Notes under the pieces: model-generated
Databases searched by the model: none
The model's input: only the letters and a program-made list of their open reading frames with translations
Told to the model about the DNA's origin: nothing
Assembly: GCA_963576475.1 (NCBI GenBank)
Contig: OY754990.1
Span: 9,049,485 to 9,113,484 of the forward strand
DNA length: 64,000 nucleotides
Reading direction: 5' to 3'
Origin: Molanna angustata
Lineage: Eukaryota > Arthropoda > Insecta > Trichoptera > Molannidae
Program-made: the position numbers and the translations under genes
In this document: positions 51,184-62,691 of the stretch, one piece after another
How the letters are laid out: each line of letters begins with the position of its first letter
How positions within the stretch are numbered: the stretch's first letter is position 1

Positions 51184-52290
51184 ATGGCTACAAGAGGACA
51201 TAAATGCTCCCGTTGCAGCGACACAGTGATTACAGAAGAATGCATTATCTGTCAACAGTGCAAATTGTCTTATCACTGTGTTTGTGCGGGTATATCAATG
51301 ACAAATTTCAAGAAAATGTCGAAGTCATACAAAAACACCTGGTTATGTTATACATGCAAGGACACTAGGGATAGTATGGGTTCAGAGGAAACGTTAAACT
51401 CAAGACACATATCAGCTAACACCGATATTACACCAAAACACTCACAAACTTCATCGAATGACAACTCGCTTGGCGCCGGCAAAACAAATTCATCAATGTT
51501 GCCAGGGGAAAAAAATAATTTAGACAAAACTGAAACTAAGCAATTCTCCAAAATCGACAGCGATGTCCTTCAGCAACTTCGAGATTTAAAATTGGAACTG
51601 GCAGCGCTTAAACCCATGCATGATACTTTGCAACTACTACAAACACAATTTACTGATTTTAAAGCTTCCATGACATTTTTTAACTCAAAAATAGAAACAT
51701 TTGAATTGGATCTGAAGGAAGCGATGAGTAAGTGTAAAAAAATTGACATTCTCGAAAATAAAATAGATTCGGCCACAAATAAAATTATCTACCTAGAAAA
51801 TAAAGTAAACACACTCGAGCAATTTTCCCGACGCAACAACCTGGAGCTCACGGGAATACCAGAAACACCAAATGAAAAAACGATCGACATAATATTACTG
51901 GTCGCCAAATCCGTTGGAGTGGATTTAAGCGAAAAAGACATCGACTTCGCTACGCGAACAGCACATATATCATCAAATAACACTCGTCCAAAAAGCATCA
52001 TCGTAAAACTAAGGGAATCTTCGCTGAAAAATCATCTGATCTCTGCTATTAGAAAAAAGAAGGGCCTAAAGATCTCTGACCTTGGATTCATAAATAAAAA
52101 TGATCCAATTTACATCAATGAACATCTTACTTCGGAAAATAAAAAACTTCTAAAAAAGACGAAAGATGCCGCAAAATTGAAAAATTTTCGTTATGTGTGG
52201 ACCAGAAATTGCCGTATATTCGCTCGACGCAACGATACTGCACCTCCAATCACCATTTCCTCGGAGAAAGACCTTCAAAAGATAAACTAG
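51184..52290 (+). CDS. non-LTR retrotransposon ORF1 protein (PHD finger, coiled coil)
   Basis: 368 residues. An N-terminal PHD-type zinc finger at about residues 8-58 (CSRC, CIICQQC, YHCVC, WLCYTC) is followed by a polar linker, a coiled coil of about 75 residues (150-220, with LENKIDSATNKIIYLENKV) and an RRM-like domain starting FSRRNNLELTGIPE. This is the nucleic-acid-binding ORF1 layout of CR1/jockey-type elements; it would coat the element RNA. The frame is fully open. ATG at 51184 is preceded by stops. ORF2 follows 788 bp downstream. Confidence 0.88.
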   Translation: MATRGHKCSRCSDTVITEECIICQQCKLSYHCVCAGISMTNFKKMSKSYKNTWLCYTCKDTRDSMGSEETLNSRHISANTDITPKHSQTSSNDNSLGAGKTNSSMLPGEKNNLDKTETKQFSKIDSDVLQQLRDLKLELAALKPMHDTLQLLQTQFTDFKASMTFFNSKIETFELDLKEAMSKCKKIDILENKIDSATNKIIYLENKVNTLEQFSRRNNLELTGIPETPNEKTIDIILLVAKSVGVDLSEKDIDFATRTAHISSNNTRPKSIIVKLRESSLKNHLISAIRKKKGLKISDLGFINKNDPIYINEHLTSENKKLLKKTKDAAKLKNFRYVWTRNCRIFARRNDTAPPITISSEKDLQKIN

Positions 52291-53078
52291 TATCATCCCT
52301 ACTATCTTATATTTTATTTTCATATTTTATTTTTAGATTTAATTTTTATTTGAAATTTCATAATTCGGGTCTCTCAAATGTTTTATACATTTTAATTTCA
52401 TATACACTTTTTTTCAACATAATTCAACCTTATCACATTCACTACACACATAAATTCCTTTTTCCCATCCCTCACTTTCGTATCTGCTTTTACCTCGAAG
52501 TCGTAACCCAATCACTACCCTCCATACAAGTTGTCATTCAATACAATTATAATAGTATAGATGTAAAATGGTCATTCCCTACTTATATTCTCTTCTCTTC
52601 AAATTATTCTGTATATAAATAACTATGATTTTTAAAATGAACCAGTATAATTGTATCATTGCGTCGCTCTTTGTAACTTATGACTTGATTCTTTTGCTAG
52701 TTTTAAATACCTTACTAATATTTGATGGCGAAATAATTATATACCCTTTCAAACACATAATTTCTCTTAACTATATCCAAATTTTTATTTACATTTACCG
52801 AAATGGTATTCCAAATAACGATTCCCAGATTTATATATTTTTTATTTATTTACAAATTAATTATTTATCTCAAATAATATACGCTTACTTGAAAACCATG
52901 TTAATTATCTCTTATCTTGCTGAATATTATGCTAATTTTATTCTCATGTGTCAATTATTATTAACGCACCTGGTGTATGTTTTAGTCCCCATTCACTGCT
53001 CATATTCTATACAACTTCTTACATACTTAGACCAAATAGATTACGTCTCTCTACAAAATTTTATATATGTTTTAATAT
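52291..53078 (+). other. 788-bp inter-ORF spacer of the retrotransposon
   Basis: Very AT-rich, pyrimidine-biased near its start. It contains two hydrophobic open frames (52197-52622 and 52625-53140) whose composition (Ile, Leu, Tyr, Phe) follows from base composition. A spacer this long is unusual for a family in which ORF1 and ORF2 normally overlap or nearly touch. Confidence 0.55.
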
Positions 53079-55952
53079 ATGTTCCTAATAGTCATGATGA
53101 TGAATCTTTACATACAAAATGTTCGAGGTCTAAGAAGTAAAACCGACACATTCTATCTGAATTGCCTGAGTAGTGATTATGATATTATTTGCCTCACCGA
53201 AACGTGGTTATTGGAAAGCATACACAGTTCAGAATTGTTTGATTCCAAATATACCGTCTTTCGCAGGGACAGAGATTACGAAAGAATGAACAAAAGACTG
53301 GGTGGTGGTGTTTTAATCGCCATTAAATCAACTCTAAATCCCAAACATCACCCTACATGGTCGTCACTAGCGGAAGATATCTGGGCATCAATTGAGATAA
53401 CCCCTTCAAAACGAATGAATATCTGTTGTAGCTATCATCCACCAGGAGCCACCCACTATAACAATCTGCAAGCTCACTTAAATACTGTTGATAACATACT
53501 CATGCAGTATCCCGACGACAGTTATATACTGACTGGCGACTATAATCTTCCTCAGATTGACTGGATTCTTGATCATAGTAATTCTGAAACAATACCACAA
53601 ATCCTATCAAATTCTCCATCTGTCTCCTTGCTCGTAGATTTTCTATCACTAACATCTATGTACCAATATAATACACACCGAAACGCAACGGGAAAAATCC
53701 TGGACTTAATTATCTCGAACTCCCACAATTGTTTTATTTCACCCTGCGAATATCCTCTAGTCCCAGAAGATTGTCATCATAAATCGGTGGAGGTTATTAT
53801 CAAAGATAACATCAATGACTCTGTTAATAAAACCTTAAACCAAAATACTAGGAAAATACAATTATTCCATAAAGCTGATTATAATAAAATTAGGACAGAA
53901 TTACGGAACATGAATTGGGAAGAACAGTTAACTAACCTAAACGTAGAGGATTCCCTAACTATATTTTACAATGTCCTAAATAACTTAACATCAAACTGTG
54001 TGCCAACAAAGATAATCTCCTCAACGACGAATTATCCTCCGTGGTTTAATAAATCACTCATTAAAATTATTAAAGAAAAATCAAAATACCATAAAAATTG
54101 GAGAAAATTTGGAAATCCCGTCGACTATCAATCATTTTCTATCTTACGTGCGCGACAAAAACGTATAACACATCTGTGTTACCAACAGTATTTAACCAAT
54201 ATAGAATCAGCTATCAAACAAAGTCCCAAAAAACTATGGTCGTTTGTAAAATCTAAGCGATCCGCAAATAATAATTTACCAAGCACAATGAACTACAATC
54301 AATTAACTGTTCATGATGGCCAATCAATATGCAATGCATTTAATGACTACTTTAGTTCAGTCTTTCTTGACACACCAATTTCATTAACAGATCAAATTCG
54401 AGCCGAATTTAATCCTAACATCACCTTAGAAAATATTGAAATAAACCACAACATGGTGTATAAATACCTAGCAAGCATAAATGTTACCAAAGGACCAGGT
54501 TGTGATAATATACCAGCAATATTAATAAAGGAGTGCGCTGCAGAAATTTCCGTTCCCCTAGCTATAATTTTCCAACGAACCTTTAGCGAGGGCTCCTTAC
54601 CAAATATATGGAAAAGAGCACTCATTACCCCTATCCACAAAAACGGCGATGTTAATAATATTGAAAACTATAGACCGATTTCTAAGCTGACATTATTCAG
54701 TAAGATATTAGAAAAAATTGTTGTAGACCAAATTAACCCAATTATTAGGACTGCAATCTCCGAAAAGCAACATGGATTTCTTTGTAAAAGATCAGTTGAA
54801 ACAAATATTTTAGAATTCTCTCAGGTCGCAATATCAGCTCTACATGAGAATTACCAACTTGACGCGATATACATGGATTTCGCTAAAGCCTTTGACAAGA
54901 TTAACCACGACATTTTGTTATTAAAAATTTGGAACTTCGGCATACGCGGTAATCTATATAGATGGCTTGAATCTTATGTTAAGAATCGATCTCAAGCAGT
55001 TGCTGTGAGAGGGTTTACATCATGCTTTAGACCTACACCATCCGGAGTTCCTCAAGGATCTCATCTTGGACCTTTGCTCTTTCTTATATATATAAATGAC
55101 ATATCCACTTGTATTAAAAATTCCGAAATAATTCTATTTGCTGACGACACTAAATTATTTAAAACTATTCGATCAACTCAAGACTGCCTACAACTACAAA
55201 ATGACATTGACAATCTCACCGAATACTGCAAAAAAAACCATCTTTACCTTAACACCGGAAAATGTTTCATTGTAACATTTAAAAGAATAAAAACTCCCAT
55301 CGAATTCATTTACAAAATCAACGACTCCAGTCTCTCCCGTAAATCCGAGGCAAAAGACCTGGGAGTAATTGTGGACGATAAGCTTAACTTTATTTCCCAC
55401 ATTAATAATGTTATTAGTAGAAGCTACAAGGGTTTAGGCTTTGTCCTAAGGGTGACCAAACCATTTAAGAATATTGACTGTCTACAAATTTTATTTAACG
55501 CATATGTTCGAAGTCACGTGGAATTCGCAACCACTGTATGGAATCCTCATTATAAGTTGCACATAAATAACATAGAAAGAATCCAAAAAAAATTCATCAA
55601 ACACCTCGATTTTAGAACTAGGCGATTTGGTATCAGTTATGAGGAATCTTTAAAACATCACCAAATGTTACCACTTAACAAAAGAAGGGGTATAACTGAT
55701 ATATGTTTCCTATATAAATTACTTAACAACCAAATAGATAGTCCGTATCTCTTAGGACAAATCCCATTCAACTGCCCCGCCAGACAAAACCGCCAGAATC
55801 TCCTCTTTTACACTAAATACTCAAGAACAAACTATGCAAACAACACTTTTATTAACCGCAGCTGCAATATGTACAATAACCTTAATCATAAGCCAGATAT
55901 TTTTAACAATAGCCTACATTCATTAAAAAAACAACTAACATCAATATTATAA
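53079..55952 (+). CDS. non-LTR retrotransposon ORF2: endonuclease-reverse transcriptase
   Basis: 957 codons, open throughout; a more likely start is the Met at 53094 just before NLYIQNVRGLRSK. The AP-like endonuclease (about residues 8-230) shows QNVRG, ICLTETWL, LTGDYNLPQIDW and a CHHKS block near the SDH position. The reverse transcriptase (about 470-720) shows NYRPISKLTLFSKILEK, IYMDFAKAFDKINHD, SGVPQGSHLGPLLF and catalytic FADDTKLF. There is no RNase H; the C terminus has RRGITDICFLYKLLN. This fits the CR1/jockey-type group. A 3' UTR and an A-rich tail (56262-56300) follow. Possibly still competent for retrotransposition. Confidence 0.93.
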   Translation: MFLIVMMMNLYIQNVRGLRSKTDTFYLNCLSSDYDIICLTETWLLESIHSSELFDSKYTVFRRDRDYERMNKRLGGGVLIAIKSTLNPKHHPTWSSLAEDIWASIEITPSKRMNICCSYHPPGATHYNNLQAHLNTVDNILMQYPDDSYILTGDYNLPQIDWILDHSNSETIPQILSNSPSVSLLVDFLSLTSMYQYNTHRNATGKILDLIISNSHNCFISPCEYPLVPEDCHHKSVEVIIKDNINDSVNKTLNQNTRKIQLFHKADYNKIRTELRNMNWEEQLTNLNVEDSLTIFYNVLNNLTSNCVPTKIISSTTNYPPWFNKSLIKIIKEKSKYHKNWRKFGNPVDYQSFSILRARQKRITHLCYQQYLTNIESAIKQSPKKLWSFVKSKRSANNNLPSTMNYNQLTVHDGQSICNAFNDYFSSVFLDTPISLTDQIRAEFNPNITLENIEINHNMVYKYLASINVTKGPGCDNIPAILIKECAAEISVPLAIIFQRTFSEGSLPNIWKRALITPIHKNGDVNNIENYRPISKLTLFSKILEKIVVDQINPIIRTAISEKQHGFLCKRSVETNILEFSQVAISALHENYQLDAIYMDFAKAFDKINHDILLLKIWNFGIRGNLYRWLESYVKNRSQAVAVRGFTSCFRPTPSGVPQGSHLGPLLFLIYINDISTCIKNSEIILFADDTKLFKTIRSTQDCLQLQNDIDNLTEYCKKNHLYLNTGKCFIVTFKRIKTPIEFIYKINDSSLSRKSEAKDLGVIVDDKLNFISHINNVISRSYKGLGFVLRVTKPFKNIDCLQILFNAYVRSHVEFATTVWNPHYKLHINNIERIQKKFIKHLDFRTRRFGISYEESLKHHQMLPLNKRRGITDICFLYKLLNNQIDSPYLLGQIPFNCPARQNRQNLLFYTKYSRTNYANNTFINRSCNMYNNLNHKPDIFNNSLHSLKKQLTSIL

Positions 55953-56300
55953 TGAATACTTTATGTACCAAATTGTACAATTTTTGGTATGTCCAATACT
56001 GTATTAATATGACAACTCACCCTTTCCTCCTCTCCTACCTTTCTTCATGTCCCACCCTCGCTTCATAAAATACACACATACACACACACACATACACACA
56101 CATCACAATTGTACACTTACACCACACTTTTATCTTTGACTTTGTACTGAATTGTCTTTATTATGTATATTAATCTGTGGAACAATGTAATTGGCTTACT
56201 TTCCTGGTTGTTATTTTTTTATTAATGTAAAACATGTAACAGCTGTTTTGTTTCCCAAAATAAAATAAAAAAAAAAAAAAAATAAAAAAAAAAAATAAAT
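55953..56300 (+). other. 3' UTR and A-rich tail of the retrotransposon
   Basis: Includes a CA microsatellite (56070-56103) and ends in AAAATAAAATAAAAAAAAAA-type sequence at about 56262-56300. Confidence 0.7.
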
Positions 56301-56918
56301 ACTGCTAATGTCAAACGCAGTTGTTTTATACAGCAAACAAATTCAAATACAAAACATACATAAACTATTGTGAAACGATATAAATGGTACGTATATAAAC
56401 TATTAGGTACACTAAGTATTTCGATTTTATCAAACTAGTTGCATGTAACACATGAGATCCAACTGTCGATGGCGATAGTATGTATAATTGAAGAATACGT
56501 ACCAAACTATTAACACGTAAACACTAATTAATGAATATTTTAAAATATTTTGTTTTGTATATAAAACATGTAGTTATGTATGTCAAGATACATAGTATAA
56601 TATAGTCTGTTTTTCCTACCCAGAATATGAAAACAGCATGATGGTATGTATATATATTCGGAGATTAAGTATCAAAATATTAAGTCTTTAAAAGGACATA
56701 TAACGATCTAGTGACTGAAAACAGGATAATATATTATAATATTAAAAATAATTATGGTATTTTTGAAAAACACTGACATATTTAATAAATTTGGCTTAAA
56801 AAACGCGATGTTTTAGTTTACATGTTTTGTTAATTAATATTTTCCATAATGAGTACAAATAAAATGAAAAATCAGATAAAAAAAATAAAATTTTAAGCAA
56901 ATAATATAAATAATAATT
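56301..56918. other. no gene seen; inverted repeat-family end at 56440-56520
   Basis: GTTGCATGTAACACATGAGA and TCCAACTGTCGATGGCGATA are the complement of the repeat ends at 38905-38960 and 62540-62600. The right half is the presumed 3' UTR/flank of the exon at 56919. Confidence 0.45.
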
Positions 56919-57317
56919 CTACCAAGCCCAATAGTTCTTCCAAGCTTCCGGCACCGAGTTCATGGACTTGCGCTGATCCGCCCCTTCCTGAGTCGCGGCG
57001 GCCGGAGGCTTCTGTCTCGGCAGGGTCCAACCGGCGGCCGCCCCCGACGAAGAGCCCCCCGACTCCAGCCTGCTCTGTATCTGGCCGAGGAAGCCGCCCG
57101 AGATGGGCAGCACGGGGCTGGACTTGGAGCCGGGCGGCGGGGCCTGCACGTCGCAGTAGTCGCCGAAGCCGACGCTGGTCGGACGCCGGGGCGCCTCCGG
57201 CGGGGGCTCCTCCGCCCCGCCGTCGATCTCGTCCTGAATCTGCCGCTGGACCGAGGCGAGCATCGCCTCCAGGTCGACCAGCTCGGGGGCCGAGTCCGAT
57301 TTGAGCGAGAGTCTCAT
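56919..57317 (-). CDS. C-terminal exon or short gene, product unknown
   Basis: 132 codons from the first Met; the frame continues nine codons further up to a possible acceptor ATTCATAG (about 57340). GC content is far above the flanks, like the ena exons, so it is very probably host coding sequence. It has a helical segment SAPELVDLEAMLASVQRQIQ, Pro/Gly/Ser-rich disorder with FGDYCDV and SGGFLGQIQSRLES, and ends AWKNYWAW-stop. The disordered Pro-rich make-up recalls cytoskeletal adaptor proteins. I do not recognise it. It could be the last exon of a gene right of the window or a gene nested upstream of ena. Confidence 0.7.
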   Translation of the reverse strand: MRLSLKSDSAPELVDLEAMLASVQRQIQDEIDGGAEEPPPEAPRRPTSVGFGDYCDVQAPPPGSKSSPVLPISGGFLGQIQSRLESGGSSSGAAAGWTLPRQKPPAAATQEGADQRKSMNSVPEAWKNYWAW

Positions 57318-57590
57318 ATTGACAACACTTGGACTATGAATCGCTTTTAATTTTTATATAAAAAAAACACATTATTCAAACTGACGGGAACTAAGCACTT
57401 AAAATTTCATGGCAGTCCATACATTGTCTTAGTGGAGTGTCTAATCCAGAAATCACTTGCAAAACCTAACACTCAATAATGGTTACTATTACATACATTC
57501 CTAAAAATAAATTTCTTTCCTATTTTTAAAACAAATTATAGCACACAAATACTATCGCATTGTTCAATCTTATCATAATACTAGTAAAAC
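57318..57590. other. no further exon seen upstream of 57317
   Basis: AT-rich; one weak acceptor candidate at about 57340. Confidence 0.35.
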
Positions 57591-58450
57591 CCGGCAGACG
57601 TTGTCCTGCCTGTTTAATTATATAAATCCAAATATACAATAATGGTTGATCGGTATGTTTCCTTTTTATTATTAAACATTCATATCTAGATTCGCTAATT
57701 ATAATTCTGTATTCTTTTCCCTTCCACCCCTACAGTCCTTTCGTCCCTATTCATTCATTCATTCATTTATAATTTTATTTAATTATTCTAACAAATATAC
57801 GTGAACCTTTGGCATTATACCAGTTTTATATAATATAGGTACCATTTTATATTTGGTTACGTATATAGGATTTTTTATTATTTTTTGATTGATGAATTTA
57901 TTTATTTACTAACTTATTTATGTCTTTATTCGTTTATTTACTTATTCATTCAATGATTTATTTATAGGTATGCTAATTTTAATTTTTAAACCTTCTCGTG
58001 TACGCGATGAACAAACCCACGAAGAATCAATTTAATAGGATTTTATTTTTTTGTTAGATATCGAATAAATAAATAAATAAATTATAATGCATAAACCTTC
58101 TCCTGAATGAGCTAAACAAATTCCCAAAGTTTCATCGCAATCGGATGGTTGGTTTAGGAGTTCATCGCGAACAAACAAATATACGTAAATCCATTTTTAT
58201 ATATATAGATTATGTGTCATGTATTTTTTTGTGACAATTGTAACAATCTTTATACATATAATTCTTATGTACGTGTGCATGTCACTGAAATCCTCCTAAA
58301 CGGCTGAACCGATTTTGATGATTTTTTTAAGTGTGTTTATGTGAGTCCCTGAATGGTTTAGATTCACAAAATGGAATATTAAACATTAATATAATAAAAC
58401 GAAAATAAAAAACATGATTATTCATAAATATAAATTATAATAGGTGGCGC
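57591..58450. repeat. degraded dispersed repeats (Helitron- or MITE-like)
   Basis: AAAACCCGGCAGACGTTGTC, TTCATCGCAATCGGATGGTT and CTCCTAAACGGCTGAACCGA are words I associate with abundant insect dispersed repeats. No termini could be fixed, and ATTTATTTATTCATT-type simple sequence separates the pieces. Confidence 0.4.
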
Positions 58451-58554
58451 TAATGTCGAATTGTTAATGTTTAGTTTTTTTGCATCTGTCATTTACGTCG
58501 TAGTTTGGCTTTTTTGACATTTAAAGATCTTTTCGCTCTGTTTTGGAAAAAAAT

Positions 58555-59440
58555 AACACAACTTTTCTCCAAAAATCCTCCCATGTTCCAAAAAAATCAC
58601 GTGAACAATAACACCGTTTTTTTACAAAAATAACACGACTGTTCCAAAAAAATAACGCGAATAACACCGTTTTTCTACAAAAATTGCACCCCTGTTCCAA
58701 AAAAATAACGCGAATAACACCGTTTTTCTACAAAAATTGCACCCCTGTTCCAAAAAAATAACGCGAATAACACCGTTTTTCTACAAAAATTGCACCCCTG
58801 TTCCAAAAAAATTACGCGAATAACACCGTTTTTCTACAAAAATTGCACCCCTGTTCCAAAAAAATAACGCGAATAATAACACCGTTTATCTACAAAAATA
58901 ACACCCCTGTTCCAAAAAAATAACGCGAATAGTAACACCGTTTTTTTACAAAAATAACACACCTTTTCCAAAAAAAAAAATACGTGAATTAAACATCACT
59001 TTTCTACAAAAATAACAACCCCTTTCAAAAAAAAATTACGCGAACAATAACATCACATTTCTACAAAAATAACACCCCTTTTCCAAAAAAAATACGCGAA
59101 TTAATCATCACTTTTCTACAAAAATAACACCCCCTTTCCAAAAAAAATTACGCGAACAATAACATCTCATTTCTACAAAAATAACACCCCTTTTCAAAAA
59201 AAAATTACGTGAATAATAACATCACCCTTCTATAAAAATAACACCCCTTTTCAAAAAAAAATTACGTGAATAATAACATCACCCTTCTACAAAAATAACA
59301 CCACCTTTCCAAAAAAAATTACGCGAACAATAACATCACATTTCTACAAAAATAACACCCCTTTTCAAAAAAAAAATACGTAAATAATATCACTTTTCTA
59401 CAAAAATAACACCCCTGTTCCAAAAAAATTAGGAGAATAA
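58555..59440. repeat. 53-bp tandem minisatellite with divergent tail
   Basis: About 16 copies of TTCCAAAAAAATAACGCGAA, TAACACCGTTTTTCTACAAA and AATTGCACCCCTG. The first five or six are close to identical. Later ones vary between ATTGCACC/ATAACACC and CCGTTT/ATCACTTT. Confidence 0.9.
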
Positions 59441-59689
59441 TTCCGGTCTCTAGTAATGACTGACTAATATGACTCAAATATATGTAGGTAATGGATATCG
59501 TTAAAAACCATGAGTCGACAAATTACACGAATTACGAAGAAAAACTTGAATTTCACTCACTCAGGTAGATTGTTCTGAGAACAACATTATATTATGGGTA
59601 ATTACTATTGTGTGTCACCAGATTGGTACGAAAAATAAAATAACGATCGTTAAATCAATCATTTTTTAAATTGCCTTGCAATAAATTAT

Positions 59690-59825
59690 TTCATCGCACC
59701 AATATTATGCCGTGTCCCTGACGGGGTAGGCAGAGGGAGAACCGAACGCCGAACGGTCCGATTCCGACAAACAACAGTCGCCTCTTTTACGTCCATACAC
59801 AATATTATACACCTTTATATTTTTT
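59690..59825 (-). mobile_element. RTE 3'-end fragment
   Basis: CGTGTCCCTGACGGGGTAGG and AGAACCGAACGCCGAACGG match the 3' signature at 39090, 40125 and 63490. Confidence 0.65.
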
Positions 59826-59844
59826 AGAAATTAATAATGTCATT

Positions 59845-60107
59845 GTAACAAATAAAACATCCTCATACATTTCCTAAATGAAGCATGAATGCTCGTGCTA
59901 TAGGTGAACGAAATCTGTTGAAAATATTAGGTTTTTTTAAATAATGATTATATCCTTGTAACAAGTATACATACATCCTCATACATTTCGTAAACTAAGC
60001 ATAAATGCTTGTGCTATAGGTGAACGAAATCGGTCGTGACAGGATTCAAACTCGCGACCACTGGAATAATAACCCAGCACGCTAACCGCTCTGCCATCAC
60101 ACGTCTT
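59845..60107 (-). mobile_element. SINE family A, two inverted copies in tandem
   Basis: The body word GTGCTATAGGTGAACGAAAT occurs twice (59895 and 60010). The second copy continues into a full inverted head (GACAGGATTCAAACTCGCGA, ACCCAGCACGCTAACCGCTC). The first is headless. Confidence 0.75.
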
Positions 60108-60119
60108 AATCTGTTTGTA

Positions 60120-60440
60120 AATGTAAAACCAAAATTATTATGTAAGCCGCTAAAAAAGTCATAATTAATCTACATAAATGTCGCTAAAGCCAACATTATT
60201 CGAAATGCCACTAATAATATTTAAATGCCGGTTAAACCGAAATTATTATAAATGCCGTTAAAAAAACACAATTATTCAAAATGCCGCTAAACCCAAAATT
60301 ATTCCGAATGCCACTAAAAACACAATTAGGTATTCAAGGTGCCATTATAATCCGATTTATTCACGCGGCGAGTTATGCAACACGCGAATAAATCATGCTA
60401 TAACGGCGACCAGAATAATTTTAGTGGCATTTGGAATAAT
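60120..60440. repeat. degenerate direct repeats, about 28-30 bp
   Basis: Seven or more pieces of AAATGCCGCTAAAACCCAAA/ATTATTC type. The last ones near 60350-60430 appear in both orientations (GAGTTATGCAACACGCG and AGTGGCATTTGGAATAATTT). Confidence 0.65.
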
Positions 60441-60728
60441 TTTGTGTCATTGGACAGAACAGCGCTGCCCTTTTGGTAACACACCCATATGCTACATCTG
60501 TGGTATAACACCCATACATATTATTATGGTAATTTGATTGACAGTCGTAGTACCGACCAGAAGAAGTCGCAGGGCAAAACAGGACGCAACTAATTATGTC
60601 GCAACGTCGAGATAGTAGTCCGAGAAACGAGGCGTATAATTTCACGACTGCTCCGGCTAATGGTGTTTAATTTGTAGGAATTTGGGGGTGACCCCGCTTC
60701 AACGGGGCAATGGTATAGTGATCACTAA

Positions 60729-61260
60729 AGCCCCCCATTCACGATCGTGCCATTCTTCCAAATGGCTTGCCATCACTCCGAAATGCGCTCGTGAATGTCA
60801 AATCCCGCGCAGCCCAATTGGCCTGACACACCAAAATGGAATTCCAAACTATCGAAACTCTGTTGTACCGCGAAAACGGCGCGGCGCATCCTGTCGGCAC
60901 GGCATGCTCGTGAGTGTGAAAACCAGCGGTACATTGCGCCATCTCATTGCGCCGAACTGTTTGACACTCTCGTGAATGCGAAAATACAACATTTTCTCTT
61001 TGTTTTTTTCTATTTATATATAAACAAACCGCTAAATAGCAGTTGTATAAAACTCATCAGAATTATAACTCATTTTTACTTGAAAATAAAAAAAAATAAG
61101 AACTTATTAATGCGAAAGCGCCGACCGCTTGCGTATACTAATTTTGATGGATCGATGGCTAGATTGCGCGCCCGTGAGTGTGATGAAAATTTTACAATGC
61201 TCCAAATGGAGCCGGTCCATATGGAACGACGCCGAATGGCACGATCGTGAATGGGCTGCT
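60729..61260. mobile_element. TAA-flanked TIR element (PIF/Harbinger-like MITE)
   Basis: Ends AGCCCCCCATTCACGATCG... and, inverted, ...CGATCGTGAATGGGCTGCT: about 29 bp with two mismatches, flanked by TAA at 60726-60728 and 61261-61263. A TWA 3-bp duplication is the PIF/Harbinger signature. Several internal CTCGTGAATG words in both orientations may be subterminal binding sites. The 151-codon frame inside is not supported. Confidence 0.75.
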
Positions 61261-61263
61261 TAA

Positions 61264-62690
61264 ACATCTTGAAATTATTCGCAAGAAAAGGGAGGGGGTT
61301 TGCACGCGCACACGTGATCAAACAAACCTAGCAAATAACACAATCTGCGCACCCACGACATTTTTCCAGATGGTACCAACATTCTTTTGACGCAGTTCTC
61401 CGAAATACCTTGGAGCCAATTCATTCAGAGCCTTAAAGAATGTCGAACATGTGGTATAGTCTACTCGTTGTGCACACTTCAACCAGCGTTGTTCATAAGG
61501 AGCTTGTTAACGTTTATGACCTTGGGCATAAGGGATGTACACAAATATGTACATTTATTATATTCTACGGTATGAAACACACAAAAATATTTTCCAACTG
61601 TCGATTTGTTCAGGAGAACTTTGTTCTCTTAACATATCGACAATGTATCAAGCCAGAATACGCGAGAATTGTATGGAGAGGTCTACTTTTTTCACGGCTT
61701 TTCCAACTTTGAAGTCAAAAAACACCAACTTAGAGGCTTCGCAGCATATATGTTCCATACACGGATTTACTCAGAATTCGGAGTAGAACATTTCGTGTGT
61801 CTGTGTGTGTGTGTCTGTGTGTGTGTGTGTCTGTGTGTGTGTGTGTCCGTCCCCCCCTTATAACTTTTGATCCGCTCAATTTACAGAGCCCAAAATTTCA
61901 GAATATATAAACAGTTATAGGCTTACAAAACTTTTATACTCAGAAGTGGGAATTTTTGTTTCAGTCAGGGGTTATCAACTTTTGAAATTTTGGTTTATTT
62001 TTCCATATATCTCAGAAATCATAAAAGCTAGAACGCTGAAATTTGGTATAAACATAGACAAATACAAAATCTCAAATTAGTTTTTTTAAAAAAATCCAGG
62101 GTTTCTCAAACATTTTTTATTAAGAAAAATATTTTTTTCATGATAAATTTATGAGTAATAAAATATCAAAAAAAGCCGAAACACCCCAACTAGATCATTT
62201 AATTTTCTATAAAAAATATTAACATTGTATTAGAACATCTCAATTTTTTTTTAACAATTTTTATAAAAATTGAATTAAGTGACGACATCGCTTCATACAA
62301 TTTGTATGACTTTCGTCTATACACAATATCTAAGAAGACATAATTGTTTGATACGAATCTCCAAACATACATACATACCATCATTCTGTTTTCACATTCT
62401 GGGTAGGATCAAAGGACTGACCTCCATACTATCCTATCTTGACATACATACATATGTAGGTACATGTGTTGTATAGAAAATCAAATATCTTAAAATATTA
62501 AATAATTTGTATGTATGGGATTATAGTTTGGTACATATTCTTCAACTATACATACAATCGCTATCGACAGTTGGATCTCATGTGTTACATGCAACTAGTA
62601 TGTATATCACTAAATCTGTGATATTATGTACAATATTTTTTCGCGGAAGAAGTAAAATTTAGAGTTTTTTATATACATACGCATACATAC
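61264..62690. other. no host gene; microsatellite and dispersed repeats
   Basis: GTGTGTCTGTGTGTGTGTGT-type microsatellite at about 61796-61848. Around 61330-61450 the minus strand reads FKALNELAPRYFGELR-like, possibly a retrotransposon C terminus. 62165-62310 and 62540-62600 match repeats at 38190-38340 and 38905-38960. An RTE-type 3' word lies at 62375-62450. Confidence 0.4.
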
Positions 62691-62691
62691 C

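Noticed and set aside
52625..53140. 171-codon hydrophobic ORF as a membrane protein
   Set aside because: Lies in the AT-rich inter-ORF spacer of a retrotransposon; composition explained by base bias; no domain recognised.
48683..56918. ena initiator exon
   Set aside because: Scanned the minus strand for a short ATG exon ending in the required phase with a GT donor; no convincing candidate.
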